A DNA stretch of 64,000 nucleotides, from contig DLGJ01000006.1 in assembly GCA_002482645.1 (NCBI GenBank), positions 67,754 to 131,753 of the forward strand, given 5' to 3'. This DNA comes from Hyphomicrobiaceae bacterium UBA7697 (GTDB lineage Bacteria; Pseudomonadota; Alphaproteobacteria; Rhizobiales; Methyloligellaceae). Each line of letters opens with the position of its first letter. Position 1 is the stretch's first letter. The notes beneath the pieces were generated by a model that ran no database searches, was not told where the DNA came from, and was given only the letters and a program-made list of their open reading frames with translations. A program made the translations under genes and the position numbers. Positions 52,791-61,812 of the stretch are shown one piece after another.

Positions 52791-53729
52791 ATGGACTCGA
52801 CCGACGATCGTTTCGCGGATGTGAAGCAACTCGCCTTGCGTGCTTCGGCGATTTCGATGGGGTTCGTGTTCGCGTCCGCGGCGTGGCGTCGCTTCGTCAA
52901 CGCGCCGGCCAAGCTCGATATCGACAGCGCCAAGAATGTCGCGAACAAGCTCGTGGAAGCGGCCCCCGGCTCACCGGTCGAGGGGCTCGTCCATTTCGTG
53001 CTGGCGCGGCCGCAACTCGCCGAGTTCGCCACCTATGCCATGACGATCGGCGAGGCGCTGGCCGGGCTCGGCCTGATCTTCGGGTTTCTCACGCGTCTAT
53101 CGGCGATCGGCGCCGCGCTTCTGAATATCGCGCTGATGCTGATCTTCGGCTGGCAGGGCTATGAATGCCTCGACGAGTGGACCATGGCGGCGCTGGGCTT
53201 CGCGATCTCTATCAGCGTCATGCTCTACGGACCGGGGCTTTATGCTCTCGACAACGTGTTCGGCATCGATCCGTTGGGGACCGTCTTCACGAAGCGCGTG
53301 GGTGTCGCCCTCACGATCGTCTCTGTGCTCTTCACGGCCGGCTTCTACAATTATTATTTCGGGATCGCCCATTTGGAGCGGCGCACCGCCGTCGAGGCTT
53401 ACAGGATCGTGGCGGAGCCCGCGCCGCAAGCCGATGCCGCGATCCTCTACGTGAACGCGGGCGCTTCGACCAACGGCGCCTATGTGCGCAGCATCACCTT
53501 CACGCTCGAGACCGGCGAGACGGTCACGCAGAGCGCGGGCGAGGTCGAGATCCTCAAGAGCTATTTCGAGCCTTGGGCCCGGTCCGGCGTTCTCACGGAC
53601 GGGGTCTTGAGGCTCCGGCTCGGATCCAAGACGGAAATCCGCGTGCCGAAAGGTGCCAGGTCCGCGACGATCGACCTGATCGACAATGCCGATCAGGAGG
53701 TGTCGTTTGCGGCGCACGGTGCCGAGTAG
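52791..53729 (+). CDS. DoxD-DoxA fusion (thiosulfate:quinone oxidoreductase-like)
   Basis: A 312-residue protein whose N-terminal half is a DoxD/DoxX-type membrane domain ('MTIGEALAGLGLIFGFLTRL', 'ALLNIALMLIFGWQGYECLD', 'WTMAALGFAISISVMLYGPG', 'LYALDNVFGIDPLG'). The C-terminal half (about 185-312) is a periplasmic DoxA-like domain after one more TM helix. In Acidianus DoxD and DoxA are separate subunits of thiosulfate:quinone oxidoreductase; fused forms occur in bacteria. No other sulfur-oxidation gene lies near, so the activity is inferred from family only. ATG 52791 lies behind AGAGGGACAAAG. Confidence 0.8.
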   Translation: MDSTDDRFADVKQLALRASAISMGFVFASAAWRRFVNAPAKLDIDSAKNVANKLVEAAPGSPVEGLVHFVLARPQLAEFATYAMTIGEALAGLGLIFGFLTRLSAIGAALLNIALMLIFGWQGYECLDEWTMAALGFAISISVMLYGPGLYALDNVFGIDPLGTVFTKRVGVALTIVSVLFTAGFYNYYFGIAHLERRTAVEAYRIVAEPAPQADAAILYVNAGASTNGAYVRSITFTLETGETVTQSAGEVEILKSYFEPWARSGVLTDGVLRLRLGSKTEIRVPKGARSATIDLIDNADQEVSFAAHGAE

Positions 53730-53904
53730 GAGCGATCTCCCGGTCTTTTTGGGAGCTTTGCCAAGGCGCGCGTCTTAACTTTCGGCTTATGTCTGGAGTG
53801 CCGGTCGCGTATCTGGGCTTTGCGCACGGCGCCAAGACGCTTAAAGTCGCCGCAATTCCGGCACCGTTTCAGGCGCCACACCAAAGTCTTGCTGGGTATT
53901 TCTG

Positions 53905-55746
53905 TTGCAACCTGCTTCCCCGAATCCGAGGGGCGTGCCTGCCCCATCGTCCGAGCTTCAATCCGCCGAGCCCGAAGAGACCGCGAAGCCCAAGCGCGTC
54001 TCGCTCCGGCCTTTGGGGCGGATCAAACCCTATCTACTGCGTCATAAGGGCATGCTGGCCGCGGCGCTTCTCGCCTTGATCGCCGCGGCGGGTGCGACCC
54101 TCGCCTTGCCGCTCGCGCTGCGGCGTATGATCGATCTCGGCTTTTCCGGCATCGAGCCCGAACTGGTCGATGTCTATTTCGGGACGCTCATCGGCGTTGG
54201 CGCGATCCTGGCGCTCGCCAGTGCGGCGCGCTTCTACTGCGTGAACTGGCTCGGCGAACGCGTCGTCGCCGATATCCGCACCGACGTTTTCGCGCATCTC
54301 ACCGGTCTCAGCCCCGCCTTTTACGAGGTGTCTCACTCGGGCGAGGTGATGTCGCGGCTGACGGCCGACACGACCCAGGTGAAGGCGGCCGCCGGCACGG
54401 CCATCTCCCAGGCGATCCGCAATATCCTGCTGCTTGCCGGCGCCGTCGTCATGATGATCGTGACCAGCCCCAAGCTCTCGCTGGCGGTGCTCATCGTCAT
54501 TCCGGTGATCGTGCTGCCGCTCGTGGCATATGGCCGGGCGGTGCGGGCGCGCTCGCGCTACGCGCAGGACACTTTGGCCGAGGCGTCTGCCTATGCCAGC
54601 GAGAGCCTTGGACAGGTCAAAGTGCTGCAGGCCTTCACCAACGAGGACGCGGCGGCGGTCCGCTTCCGGCGCGCCATGGAGCGGGCTTTCGATGCGGCCA
54701 ACGACCGTGCCAAGGCGCGTGCGGGCCTCACGGCGATCGCCATGTTCCTGGTCTTCGCCAGCGTGGTCGGCGTGTTGTGGTACGGCGCGCAGGATGTGCT
54801 GTCCGGCTCGATGACGGCGGGCACGCTCGGCCAGTTCGTGCTCTACGCGGTGTTCGCCGCCGCATCCGTCGGCGGCCTCAGCGATGTCTGGGGCGAAGTG
54901 GCGCAAGCCGCCGGCGCGGCGGAGCGGCTCGGCGAACTTCTCGACGCGCGGTCCGACATCCAATCGCCGCCGCATCCGACGCCGATGCCCGAACCCGGGC
55001 GCGGCGAGCTCGCCTTTTCGGACGTGACGTTCTCTTACCCGCTCCGGCCCGAGACGGCGGCGCTCGACCATGTGAGCTTCATCGCGAAGCCGGGAGAGCG
55101 GGTCGCTCTGGTCGGGCCGTCCGGCGCGGGCAAGACCACGATCTTCGCGCTGCTGCTGCGCTTCTACGATCCGGATTCGGGCGGCGTCCGCGTGGACGGC
55201 GTTCCGGTCGACATGGCGGATCTCCAGGCCTTGCGCGCGCGGTTCGCCATGGTGCCGCAGGAGACGGCGCTGTTCGCCGACACGGCCGCCGCCAATATCG
55301 CCTACGGGGCGGAGACGGCGACGCGGGCGGAGATCGAGGCGGCGGCCAAGGCGGCCTATGCGCATGACTTCATCGCCGCGTTGCCGGACGGTTACGACAC
55401 GCAGCTCGGCGAGGGAGGCATCACGCTCTCGGCGGGGCAGCGGCAGCGTATCGCCATCGCGCGCGCCGTGCTCCGGGACGCGCCGGTCCTGTTGCTCGAC
55501 GAGGCGACGAGCGCCCTTGACACCGAGAACGAGACGCTGGTGCAGAAGGCGCTCGACAAGGTGATGGAGAACCGCACCACGCTCGTCATCGCGCACCGGC
55601 TTTCGACCGTGGTGAACGCGGACCGTATCCTGGTCTTCGATCACGGGCGGCTCGTGGAAGAGGGCACGCACCGGGAACTGGTGGCGCGCAGCGGTCTTTA
55701 CGCGCGCCTCGCCTCGCTGCAATTCGCCCCCGACGCCGCGGAATAG
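53905..55746 (+). CDS. ABC transporter, fused permease/ATPase (MsbA/LapB type)
   Basis: A half-size ABC exporter of about 613 residues: six TM helices (about 45-330) with 'LSPAFYEVSHSGEVMSRLTA' as coupling-helix region, then a nucleotide-binding domain. The latter has Walker A 'GPSGAGKTT' (about 403), Q-loop 'VPQETALFADT', signature 'LSAGQRQR' (about 508), Walker B 'VLLLDEATS' and the H-loop 'IAHRLST'. It works as a homodimer and probably exports lipid, lipid-linked saccharide or drug. The start is uncertain: TTG 53905 gives the longest form, GTG 53935 lies close behind GAGGGG. The MotB-like gene on the other strand begins (3' end) 4 bases after the stop. Confidence 0.92.
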   Translation: MQPASPNPRGVPAPSSELQSAEPEETAKPKRVSLRPLGRIKPYLLRHKGMLAAALLALIAAAGATLALPLALRRMIDLGFSGIEPELVDVYFGTLIGVGAILALASAARFYCVNWLGERVVADIRTDVFAHLTGLSPAFYEVSHSGEVMSRLTADTTQVKAAAGTAISQAIRNILLLAGAVVMMIVTSPKLSLAVLIVIPVIVLPLVAYGRAVRARSRYAQDTLAEASAYASESLGQVKVLQAFTNEDAAAVRFRRAMERAFDAANDRAKARAGLTAIAMFLVFASVVGVLWYGAQDVLSGSMTAGTLGQFVLYAVFAAASVGGLSDVWGEVAQAAGAAERLGELLDARSDIQSPPHPTPMPEPGRGELAFSDVTFSYPLRPETAALDHVSFIAKPGERVALVGPSGAGKTTIFALLLRFYDPDSGGVRVDGVPVDMADLQALRARFAMVPQETALFADTAAANIAYGAETATRAEIEAAAKAAYAHDFIAALPDGYDTQLGEGGITLSAGQRQRIAIARAVLRDAPVLLLDEATSALDTENETLVQKALDKVMENRTTLVIAHRLSTVVNADRILVFDHGRLVEEGTHRELVARSGLYARLASLQFAPDAAE

Positions 55747-55750
55747 GCGC

Positions 55751-56779
55751 TTACCGCTCCGTCAGCTTCAGTTCGATCCGCCGGTTGCGCGCGAGCGCGG
55801 CTTGGTTCGTACCGGGATCGATCGGCTGGAACTCGCCGAAGCCCGCCGCCACGAGATGTTCCGGCGCGATGCCCCGGGACATCAGATAGCGCACCACGGT
55901 GATGGCGCGCGCGGCCGACAGTTCCCAGTTCGACGGAAAGGCGGAGGTGGAAATGGGCGTGATGTCCGTGTGGCCGTCCACGCGCATGACCCAGGGAATG
56001 TCGGCGGGGATGTTGCCTTCGATATCCTTCAGCGCCGCGGCGAGCTTGTCGAGTTGCGGCCCCGCGGCGGGTCTCAACACCGCCGAGCCGGGATCGAACA
56101 GCACGTCGGAGGGAAACACGAAGCGGTCGCCGACGATCTTGAAGTCCTTGCGGTCGCCGAGCGTCTTGCGCAATTCGCCGAAGAAGTTGGAGCGGTACCG
56201 CGCCAGTTCGCGCGCCTTCTTGGCGAGCGCCACGTTCAGCCGCTGGCCGAGATCGGCGATCCGATCCTGGCTTTCCTTGTCCTTGGCCTCGGAGGCTTCC
56301 AGGGCTTCGTTCAGTGCCGCGAGCTGAAGCCGCAAGGCCGCGAGCTGCTGGTTGAGAAGCTCCACCTTGGCGAGCGCGTCGTTGGTGATGTTCCGCTGCT
56401 CGTCGAGTTGGGTGCCGAGCGCGGCGATGCGCCCCTCGGCGTCTTCCGACGCCCCGCTCGCACTGCCGAGAAGGCCGGTGAGGCGCTTGTTCTGCGCCTG
56501 AGTGTCGAAAAGCGTGGCTTGCAGCGCGGACAGGCTGTCCTCGGCGCTCTCCTTCTTCGAGCGTTCGAGCGCCAGCAATTCGGTCAGTTCCGCAAGCTGC
56601 CGGTTGAGGCGCGACAGCATCGTGTCCTTGCCGCTGGCGGCCTGGGTGATGATGTAGTTCGTCACCATGAAGAGGGACATGAGGAAGATCACCACGAGCA
56701 GCAGCGTGGAGAGCATGTCCACGAAGCCCGGCCAGAGATTGGCCGTGTCCCGGCTGCGGCGTCCTCGGGCGAGTGCCAT
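55751..56779 (-). CDS. MotB-like OmpA-domain protein (non-flagellar)
   Basis: A 342-residue inner-membrane protein with one TM helix ('DMLSTLLLVVIFLMSLFMVT', about 21-40, led by an Asp as in MotB/TolR/ZorB). A long coiled coil follows (about 50-205), then an OmpA/MotB peptidoglycan-binding domain ('RVDGHTDITPI', 'NWELSAARAITVVRYL', 'GFGEFQPIDPGTN', 'ALARNRRIEL'). It pairs with the MotA/ExbB-like gene directly upstream (20 bases). The layout resembles a stator unit that uses the proton gradient and anchors to the cell wall, but no flagellar gene is near. The coiled coil is much longer than in MotB. Confidence 0.88.
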   Translation of the reverse strand: MALARGRRSRDTANLWPGFVDMLSTLLLVVIFLMSLFMVTNYIITQAASGKDTMLSRLNRQLAELTELLALERSKKESAEDSLSALQATLFDTQAQNKRLTGLLGSASGASEDAEGRIAALGTQLDEQRNITNDALAKVELLNQQLAALRLQLAALNEALEASEAKDKESQDRIADLGQRLNVALAKKARELARYRSNFFGELRKTLGDRKDFKIVGDRFVFPSDVLFDPGSAVLRPAAGPQLDKLAAALKDIEGNIPADIPWVMRVDGHTDITPISTSAFPSNWELSAARAITVVRYLMSRGIAPEHLVAAGFGEFQPIDPGTNQAALARNRRIELKLTER

Positions 56780-56799
56780 CTATGTCTCCGTCCCCGGCG

Positions 56800-57801
56800 T
56801 CATTTGCCCGCTGGCGCCTTGGGCTTGTCGGCGACTTGGCGGAGCACCGAGGCGATTTCGTGCTGCTGCTGGGCCTGCTCGTCCGCCCATTCCCGCACGA
56901 CCTTCTGCTCGGCGCGCATCTGCCGGATGAGCTTGTCGACGCCTTGGGCGAGGTCCTGCACGGCCGCTTGCGTGCCGCTCTGATCCATCTGGCCGCCGAG
57001 ATCGGTGATCGACCGCTGCATGTCCATGAGTGCGTAGCGCAGTTGCGGCGGCACGCTGTCGCCAGGATCGGCGGTCTGCAACTCGGTCACGTTGGCGAGC
57101 CAATCCTCGAGCTCGTTGTAGAACCGCCCCTGTGCATGGCCGGCCTGAAGATCGAGGAACCCGAGAATGAGAGACCCGGCAAGACCGAACAGCGAGGACG
57201 AGAAGGCGATGCCCATGCCGGACAAGGGTCCCGCCAGCCCTTCCTTCAACTGATCGAACAGCAGCACGCTCTCCGAGCCGCCGGTGTCGAGCGTGCCGAT
57301 GGTGTTGCCGACGGAGCTCACGGTTTGCAGCAGGCCCCAGAACGTGCCGAGCAGGCCGAGAAAGACGAGAAGCCCGACGAGGTAGCGCGTGGTTTCGCGC
57401 TGTTCGTCGAGGCGGGCGGCGACGGAATCCAGCAAGGTTCGCGCCGACCCGTGCTCGAGCGATAGATGTCCGGTCCGGTCGCGCAGCATGGTGGCCATGG
57501 GCAGGAGCAGGACCGGCGGCTTCTCGGGCGTCTTGCTGGCCTCCGCGATGCTGAAGCCGTTGACCCAGTTGATTTCGGGAAAGAGCCGCAAGACTTGGCG
57601 GAAGGCGTACGCGCAGCCCACGATCAACACGCCGATAATCAGCCCGTTCAAGCCGGGATTGGCCATGAAGCTGCGCCGGAGCTGGCCGGTCTGGCCGTCG
57701 AGAATGATGGCGAGCAGCACGGCCAGAACGAGAAAGAGCGACATGCGCCACAAGAAGATCTGCGGGCGCGAGAGTTTTGTCCGGAATGTCTTGGTTGCCA
57801 T
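56800..57801 (-). CDS. MotA/TolQ/ExbB-like proton-channel protein
   Basis: A 333-residue membrane protein with TM helices at about 17-35 ('IFLWRMSLFLVLAVLLAIIL'), 45-65, 140-165 ('YLVGLLVFLGLLGTFWGLLQ') and 190-220 ('GMGIAFSSSLFGLAGSLILG'). The third and fourth match the core helices of MotA, TolQ and ExbB proteins, including the Thr-Phe-Trp-Gly segment lining the pore. The C-terminus is a helical region ('DMQRSITDLGGQMDQSGTQA', 'LIRQMRAEQKVVREWADEQA'). It precedes its MotB-like partner by 20 bases. ATG 57801 is chosen on conserved N-terminus. Confidence 0.87.
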   Translation of the reverse strand: MATKTFRTKLSRPQIFLWRMSLFLVLAVLLAIILDGQTGQLRRSFMANPGLNGLIIGVLIVGCAYAFRQVLRLFPEINWVNGFSIAEASKTPEKPPVLLLPMATMLRDRTGHLSLEHGSARTLLDSVAARLDEQRETTRYLVGLLVFLGLLGTFWGLLQTVSSVGNTIGTLDTGGSESVLLFDQLKEGLAGPLSGMGIAFSSSLFGLAGSLILGFLDLQAGHAQGRFYNELEDWLANVTELQTADPGDSVPPQLRYALMDMQRSITDLGGQMDQSGTQAAVQDLAQGVDKLIRQMRAEQKVVREWADEQAQQQHEIASVLRQVADKPKAPAGK

Positions 57802-57963
57802 TCGTCCAGTGCTCGGGATGGTTCGCGGTTGGCGCGTGATTTGGGCTCGGGTGAGATTACCCGAATAGTCCGACAGGCAAAACGGCAACCTCGGGGCGAC
57901 GTTCCACCCGCATGGCCCTGGATTTTGCGCAAACACGCAAGAAATGTGACGGCGAAGGGGTCG

Positions 57964-58803
57964 CTATCCGGCCTTCGCGGGCTTGGTCGAGGCGGCTGCG
58001 GAGGGCGGCGTGGCGTTTGCGGCCTTCAGCAGTTTGAGCAACTTCAGGTGGATCGTCTCGTTGCCCGCGACGATTCCGCCCGTCTTCAGCATCGTGTCCT
58101 TGCCGTTCGTGTCGGTCACATAGCCGCCCGCCTCCCTCATGAGCACGAGGCCGGCGGCGATGTCCCAGGCGTTGAGGGCATTTTCCCAGTAGCCGTCGAG
58201 CCGGCCCGCGGCGGTCCAGGCGAGGTCCAGAGCGGCCGAGCCTGTGCGGCGAACGCCTGCGCTCGCGCTCATGACCGCGCGCAACTCTTTGAGAAAGGCG
58301 TCGTGGCCCGGGCGGCCGCTATGGGGAATGCCCGTGCCGATCACCGCCGCCGCGAGTTCGGAGCGGGCCGCCACGCGGATGCGCTTGTCGTTGAGATAGG
58401 CGCCTTTGCCCTTTTCGGCGACATAGGTCTCGTTGGTCACCGGGTTGTAGATCAGCCCGGCGACGAGGTCGCCCTCGCGCTCCAGTGCGATGGAAATGGC
58501 GAAGATCGGGATGCCGTGCAGGAAATTCGTGGTGCCGTCGAGCGGGTCCACGATCCAACGGTGGGTCTCGTCGGCGCCTGTCACCTCGCCACGCTCTTCC
58601 ATCAGGAAGCCATAGCCGGGCCGCGCCTTGGAAAGCTCTGCGAAGATGATCTCCTCGGCTCGCGTGTCGGCGGCGCTGACGAAGTTCGCCGGGCCTTTGA
58701 GCGAGACCTGCAAATGCTCCACCTCGCCGAAATCGCGGGCGAGACTGCGGCCCGCCTTGCGGGCGGCCCCGATCATGACGTTCATCAACGCGGATGCGGG
58801 CAT
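57964..58803 (-). CDS. Inositol monophosphatase family protein
   Basis: A 279-residue Mg2+/Li+-sensitive phosphatase of the IMPase/SuhB family. Metal ligands are in 'GFLMEERGE', 'WIVDPLDGTTNFLHGIPIFA' and 'NAWDIAAGLVLMREAGGYVT'. A variable C-terminal Lys/Ala tail follows. It may act on inositol-1-phosphate, NADP-related compounds or, like SuhB, in rRNA antitermination. It lies between efp and the MotA/MotB-like pair, all on the same strand, a gene order common in Hyphomicrobiales. Confidence 0.92.
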   Translation of the reverse strand: MPASALMNVMIGAARKAGRSLARDFGEVEHLQVSLKGPANFVSAADTRAEEIIFAELSKARPGYGFLMEERGEVTGADETHRWIVDPLDGTTNFLHGIPIFAISIALEREGDLVAGLIYNPVTNETYVAEKGKGAYLNDKRIRVAARSELAAAVIGTGIPHSGRPGHDAFLKELRAVMSASAGVRRTGSAALDLAWTAAGRLDGYWENALNAWDIAAGLVLMREAGGYVTDTNGKDTMLKTGGIVAGNETIHLKLLKLLKAANATPPSAAASTKPAKAG

Positions 58804-58879
58804 GGGATTCCTGTGCCTTAAGGGCTTCCGGCCAAGAGGGCCGGCGCCGCCGGCGCCGCATGGGCCGCCGGACGGCCTG

Positions 58880-59443
58880 TTACTCGGCGCGCTTGACGTA
58901 GGTAATTTCGTTGGTGTCGATCACGATACGCTCGCCCGCCTCGATAAAGGGCGGCACCATGACCCGGACCCCGTTTTCGAGCACGGCGGGCTTGTAGGAC
59001 GACGCGGCGGTCTGGCCCTTCACCACCGGATCGGCCTCGACGATTTCGAGCGTGACCTGGTCGGGCAGGGCGACGCCGATCGGCCGCCCCTCGTGGCTCT
59101 CCACGGTCACGGTCATTCCGTCCTGCAGGAACGCGGCGCGGTCCTCGAGAAGATCCTGCGGGATCTGAATCTGGTCGTAGGACTCGAGATCCATGAAGGT
59201 CAGCATGTCGCCCTCGGCATACAGGAATTGATGGTCCTTCTGCTCGAGACGCACGCGCTCGACCGTTTCGGAGGCGCGGAAGCGCTCGTTGAGTTTCGTG
59301 CCGTCGATGAGGTTCTTCAATTCGACCTGCGCGTAGGCCGGTCCCTTGCCTGGCTTCACGGCCTGGGTCTTCACCGCGACCCAGAGGCCATTCTTGTGCT
59401 GGATGACATTGCCAGGCCTGATCTCGTTGCCGTTGATCTTCAT
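58880..59443 (-). CDS. efp: Elongation factor P
   Basis: A 187-residue EF-P with three beta-barrel domains. It starts '[20 protein letters not shown]' and has the modification loop '[16 protein letters not shown]' with Lys33 (Lys34 in E. coli), '[20 protein letters not shown]' and '[20 protein letters not shown]'. It relieves ribosome stalling at polyproline. Its start overlaps the stop of the upstream SEL1 gene by 4 bases. The modification genes (epmA/epmB or a rhamnosyl transferase) are not in the window. Confidence 0.96.
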   Translation of the reverse strand: MKINGNEIRPGNVIQHKNGLWVAVKTQAVKPGKGPAYAQVELKNLIDGTKLNERFRASETVERVRLEQKDHQFLYAEGDMLTFMDLESYDQIQIPQDLLEDRAAFLQDGMTVTVESHEGRPIGVALPDQVTLEIVEADPVVKGQTAASSYKPAVLENGVRVMVPPFIEAGERIVIDTNEITYVKRAE

Positions 59444-60570
59444 TGGGTCCCTTTGGGATGCGTTTTGGGCTGCGTCGTGCCGTTGGCGCTTGCCGGTTCG
59501 GCGCGCTTAGGACTCGTCGTCTCTCGACTTGCTGGGGGTTTAAGACTTTGCGGCTGGCCACTGTCAAGGGCGCCCGCCCCTTGCGGGTCCGCTTCTTGTG
59601 CCGCTTGCGGCGCCGTGGCCGGATCGTCCGGCGCGGCCGGTGGCGCGGCGGACTGTTCGTCCTCGGTGATGCGGCCCCCCTCGTGGCCGTCGACCAGGCG
59701 TTCCGCCGTCACGCGCTGCTCGGGCGTGAGCTCGGTCAGCATCACGTCGAGCGTGAAATCGCTGACACCGGCCTCCCGCGCAAGCAGATGCCATTTGGCG
59801 GCTTGCACCAGGTCCTTTTCGAACACGAGGCCATTCGCATAGAGGCGCGCGACGCGATTCTGCGCGACCGGATTTCCGTCCTCCGCCGCCAGGAAAAAGA
59901 GCTTGGCGCCCTTCGCCTCGTCCTTTTCGACGCCGCGCCCCTTGAACAGCATGGTGGCGTATTCGACCTGGGCGGCGGACAGCCCCGCGCCGGCGGCCTT
60001 GCCGGTCCATTCCGCTGCCTTCTTTTCGTCCAACGGGACGCCGCGGCCGAACTGATAGAACGCGCCGAGGTCGTATTGCGCCTGCACGTTGCCGCTCTCG
60101 GCCGCCTTGGTCATCCACTCGGCGGCTTTGGCCTCGTCGGCGGCGCGGCCCTGCCCTTGCAGATACATCAGCGCGAGATTGTACTGCGCGGCCGGGTTGC
60201 CGCTATCGGCGGCCTGTTCGAAGAGATTCGCGGCCATGCGAACGTCTTTCTTGACCCCGAGCCCCCGCGCCATCAGCAGGCCGAGCGACAGTTGCGCGTT
60301 GGTATCGCCGAGATCGGCGCCCTTGGCGTAGGCATCAGCGGCCTTGTCGAAATCCTCGGGGACGCCCAGACTCTCCGAATAGATTTCGCCGATCAGCGTG
60401 TAGGCTTCCTTGGAGCCGCCTTCGGCTTCCTTCTGGGCGAGTTCCAGCGCCGTCAGGTATTTTCCGGCCGCGAAGGCGGCGTAGGCCTTGCTCTCCTCGG
60501 CATGAAGAGCGCTCGTGGTTGCGGGCGAGATCAGCGCCATTGCAAGCAGAGCGGCGAGATATTGCCTCAT
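59440..60570 (-). CDS. Exported SEL1-repeat protein
   Basis: A 376-residue protein with a signal peptide (about residues 3-24, ending 'SALHA'). Its array of SEL1/TPR-like repeats (about 28-275) is built from units of the form '[20 protein letters not shown]', '[20 protein letters not shown]' and '[20 protein letters not shown]'. A Pro/Ala/Ser-rich tail follows. SEL1 proteins act as periplasmic scaffolds in envelope assembly or signalling. The gene overlaps efp by 4 bases and the thiE-like gene by 4 bases, so the three are translationally linked. Confidence 0.85.
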   Translation of the reverse strand: MRQYLAALLAMALISPATTSALHAEESKAYAAFAAGKYLTALELAQKEAEGGSKEAYTLIGEIYSESLGVPEDFDKAADAYAKGADLGDTNAQLSLGLLMARGLGVKKDVRMAANLFEQAADSGNPAAQYNLALMYLQGQGRAADEAKAAEWMTKAAESGNVQAQYDLGAFYQFGRGVPLDEKKAAEWTGKAAGAGLSAAQVEYATMLFKGRGVEKDEAKGAKLFFLAAEDGNPVAQNRVARLYANGLVFEKDLVQAAKWHLLAREAGVSDFTLDVMLTELTPEQRVTAERLVDGHEGGRITEDEQSAAPPAAPDDPATAPQAAQEADPQGAGALDSGQPQSLKPPASRETTSPKRAEPASANGTTQPKTHPKGTQ

Positions 60571-61190
60571 GCGTCCCTCCGAATCCTGCCGATCGCGCGA
60601 TCCATGTCGCGCAAGGTGTCGAGTACGTCGTGGTCCTCCCAGATCGTGCGGGGAGGCGCGATGAAGTCCACGCCGAGTTTTGTGAGCCGTTCCGCCCCGG
60701 CGACGCTCTCGATATCCCAGGCAATGCTTGGCACCACGAAAATCTCCGACCACCAGGCGACGAGTTGGGCCAGCGCGTCCAAATCGCCGCCGTCCGCCGC
60801 GCCGAAAGCGACATAGTCCGCGCCCGATTCGGCCAGCGTCATGGCGTCGTGCCGCGACAATCCGCAGCCGGCGCCGATATTGGCGCTTTCGCCGAGCGTC
60901 TGGCGCGCTCGTTCATAAAGAGCGGGATCGGCGGCAATATGGACGCCGTCCGCGCCAAGTTCGGCGGATGCCTCGATATCGTTCTCGATCAAGCACGCGG
61001 CGCCGGCACCTTGGACGCGGTCGATCAGGCCGTCGAGGACGGCACTTTCGGGCCGCTCGCTCACCCCCGAAATCAGCACGCAGGCGGGCGATACCTCGTC
61101 GAGAGCTTGGAAAAGCCGCCGCTCCAGCGTTGCCGTGATCGGCGCCGCGACTTGCAGGTAGAGGCGGCATCTGGGTTTGAATTTGGACAT
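60567..61190 (-). CDS. ThiE-like thiamine-phosphate synthase family protein
   Basis: A 207-residue TIM-barrel protein of the ThiE/TenI family: 'CRLYLQVAAPITATLERRLF', 'GAACLIENDIEASAELGADG', 'VHIAADPALYERARQTLGES' and 'ANIGAGCGLSRHDAMTLAES', then 'ADYVAFGAADGG'. The HIA.D segment corresponds to the ThiE phosphate/Mg site, but residues binding the pyrimidine are not all evident. The gene lies in an efp-SEL1 operon instead of with thi genes. It may be a TenI-like or paralogous barrel rather than a true ThiE. ATG 61190 is the first Met of the fold. Confidence 0.75.
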   Translation of the reverse strand: MSKFKPRCRLYLQVAAPITATLERRLFQALDEVSPACVLISGVSERPESAVLDGLIDRVQGAGAACLIENDIEASAELGADGVHIAADPALYERARQTLGESANIGAGCGLSRHDAMTLAESGADYVAFGAADGGDLDALAQLVAWWSEIFVVPSIAWDIESVAGAERLTKLGVDFIAPPRTIWEDHDVLDTLRDMDRAIGRIRRDA

Positions 61191-61375
61191 TTTCGGGGAA
61201 CGGGTCTGGGCCGTCAAAGGTTTGAAGGGCTGCGGTCACCGGGGCGTGTCTCAAATCATAGGCGCTCCGCGGCTGTCAAACTTTGCACAGGGTGACATGA
61301 GAAGAGGGTTGTGATCAGGCGGTTTCCGATTGAACATGGCGTCACCACAGAGCTCGCCAGCCGACTGATCCATAT

Positions 61376-61405
61376 GTGGAACATGGCATTCGTGGAACAT
61401 GGCAT
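61376..61405. repeat. 14-bp direct repeat, two copies
   Basis: GTGGAACATGGCAT occurs at 61376-61389 and 61392-61405, with a GAACATGGC fragment at 61332. It lies in the gap between the thiE-like gene and the DUF4164 gene. Confidence 0.75.
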
Positions 61406-61468
61406 CGCATGACATGCGAAGTCGCTTGCCATGAGACGCGAAGTTGCCTGGCGGGGAGGGCGATCGTT

Positions 61469-61777
61469 ATGACTCAAACCGTGATGCACCTGGACGACAC
61501 AGATTCTCTTGAGCGGTTCGACGCCGCGTTGGACGCGCTCGAGGGGCACCTCACACGTGTTTTCGCCGACGACGGCGCCGAGGCCGAACGGGCCGCGCTC
61601 GCGGCCTTGCAGGAGCAGGTCCGGGTTCTGACCGAAGAGCGCGATCGGCTTTTGACCGATCTCGAGGCCGAGCGCGCCCGCGTCCAGCGCCTCAAAGAGG
61701 CGAACGAGGAGGTTTCGGGCCGGCTGGAGGGTGTCATGGGCACGTTGAAAGACATGGCTCCGGCCTTGCAGGACTGA
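61469..61777 (+). CDS. DUF4164 coiled-coil protein
   Basis: A 102-residue, mostly helical, acidic protein with a long coiled coil ('LQEQVRVLTEERDRLLTDLE', 'RARVQRLKEANEEVSGRLEG'). This is the DUF4164 family found directly before zapA in Hyphomicrobiales. The SD GGGGAGGG precedes ATG 61469. Its place before zapA suggests an accessory to the division ring, similar in kind to ZapB, but this is inference. The stop is 35 bases before zapA. Confidence 0.8.
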   Translation: MTQTVMHLDDTDSLERFDAALDALEGHLTRVFADDGAEAERAALAALQEQVRVLTEERDRLLTDLEAERARVQRLKEANEEVSGRLEGVMGTLKDMAPALQD

Positions 61778-61812
61778 GGCTTCGAGAGGTTGACAGGAAG
61801 CGAGGAGCATCG

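Noticed and set aside
55751..57801. Zorya anti-phage system (ZorA/ZorB)
   Set aside because: The pair resembles ZorAB in layout, but no ZorC, ZorD or ZorE gene is present and the neighbours are housekeeping genes in an order seen in Hyphomicrobiales.
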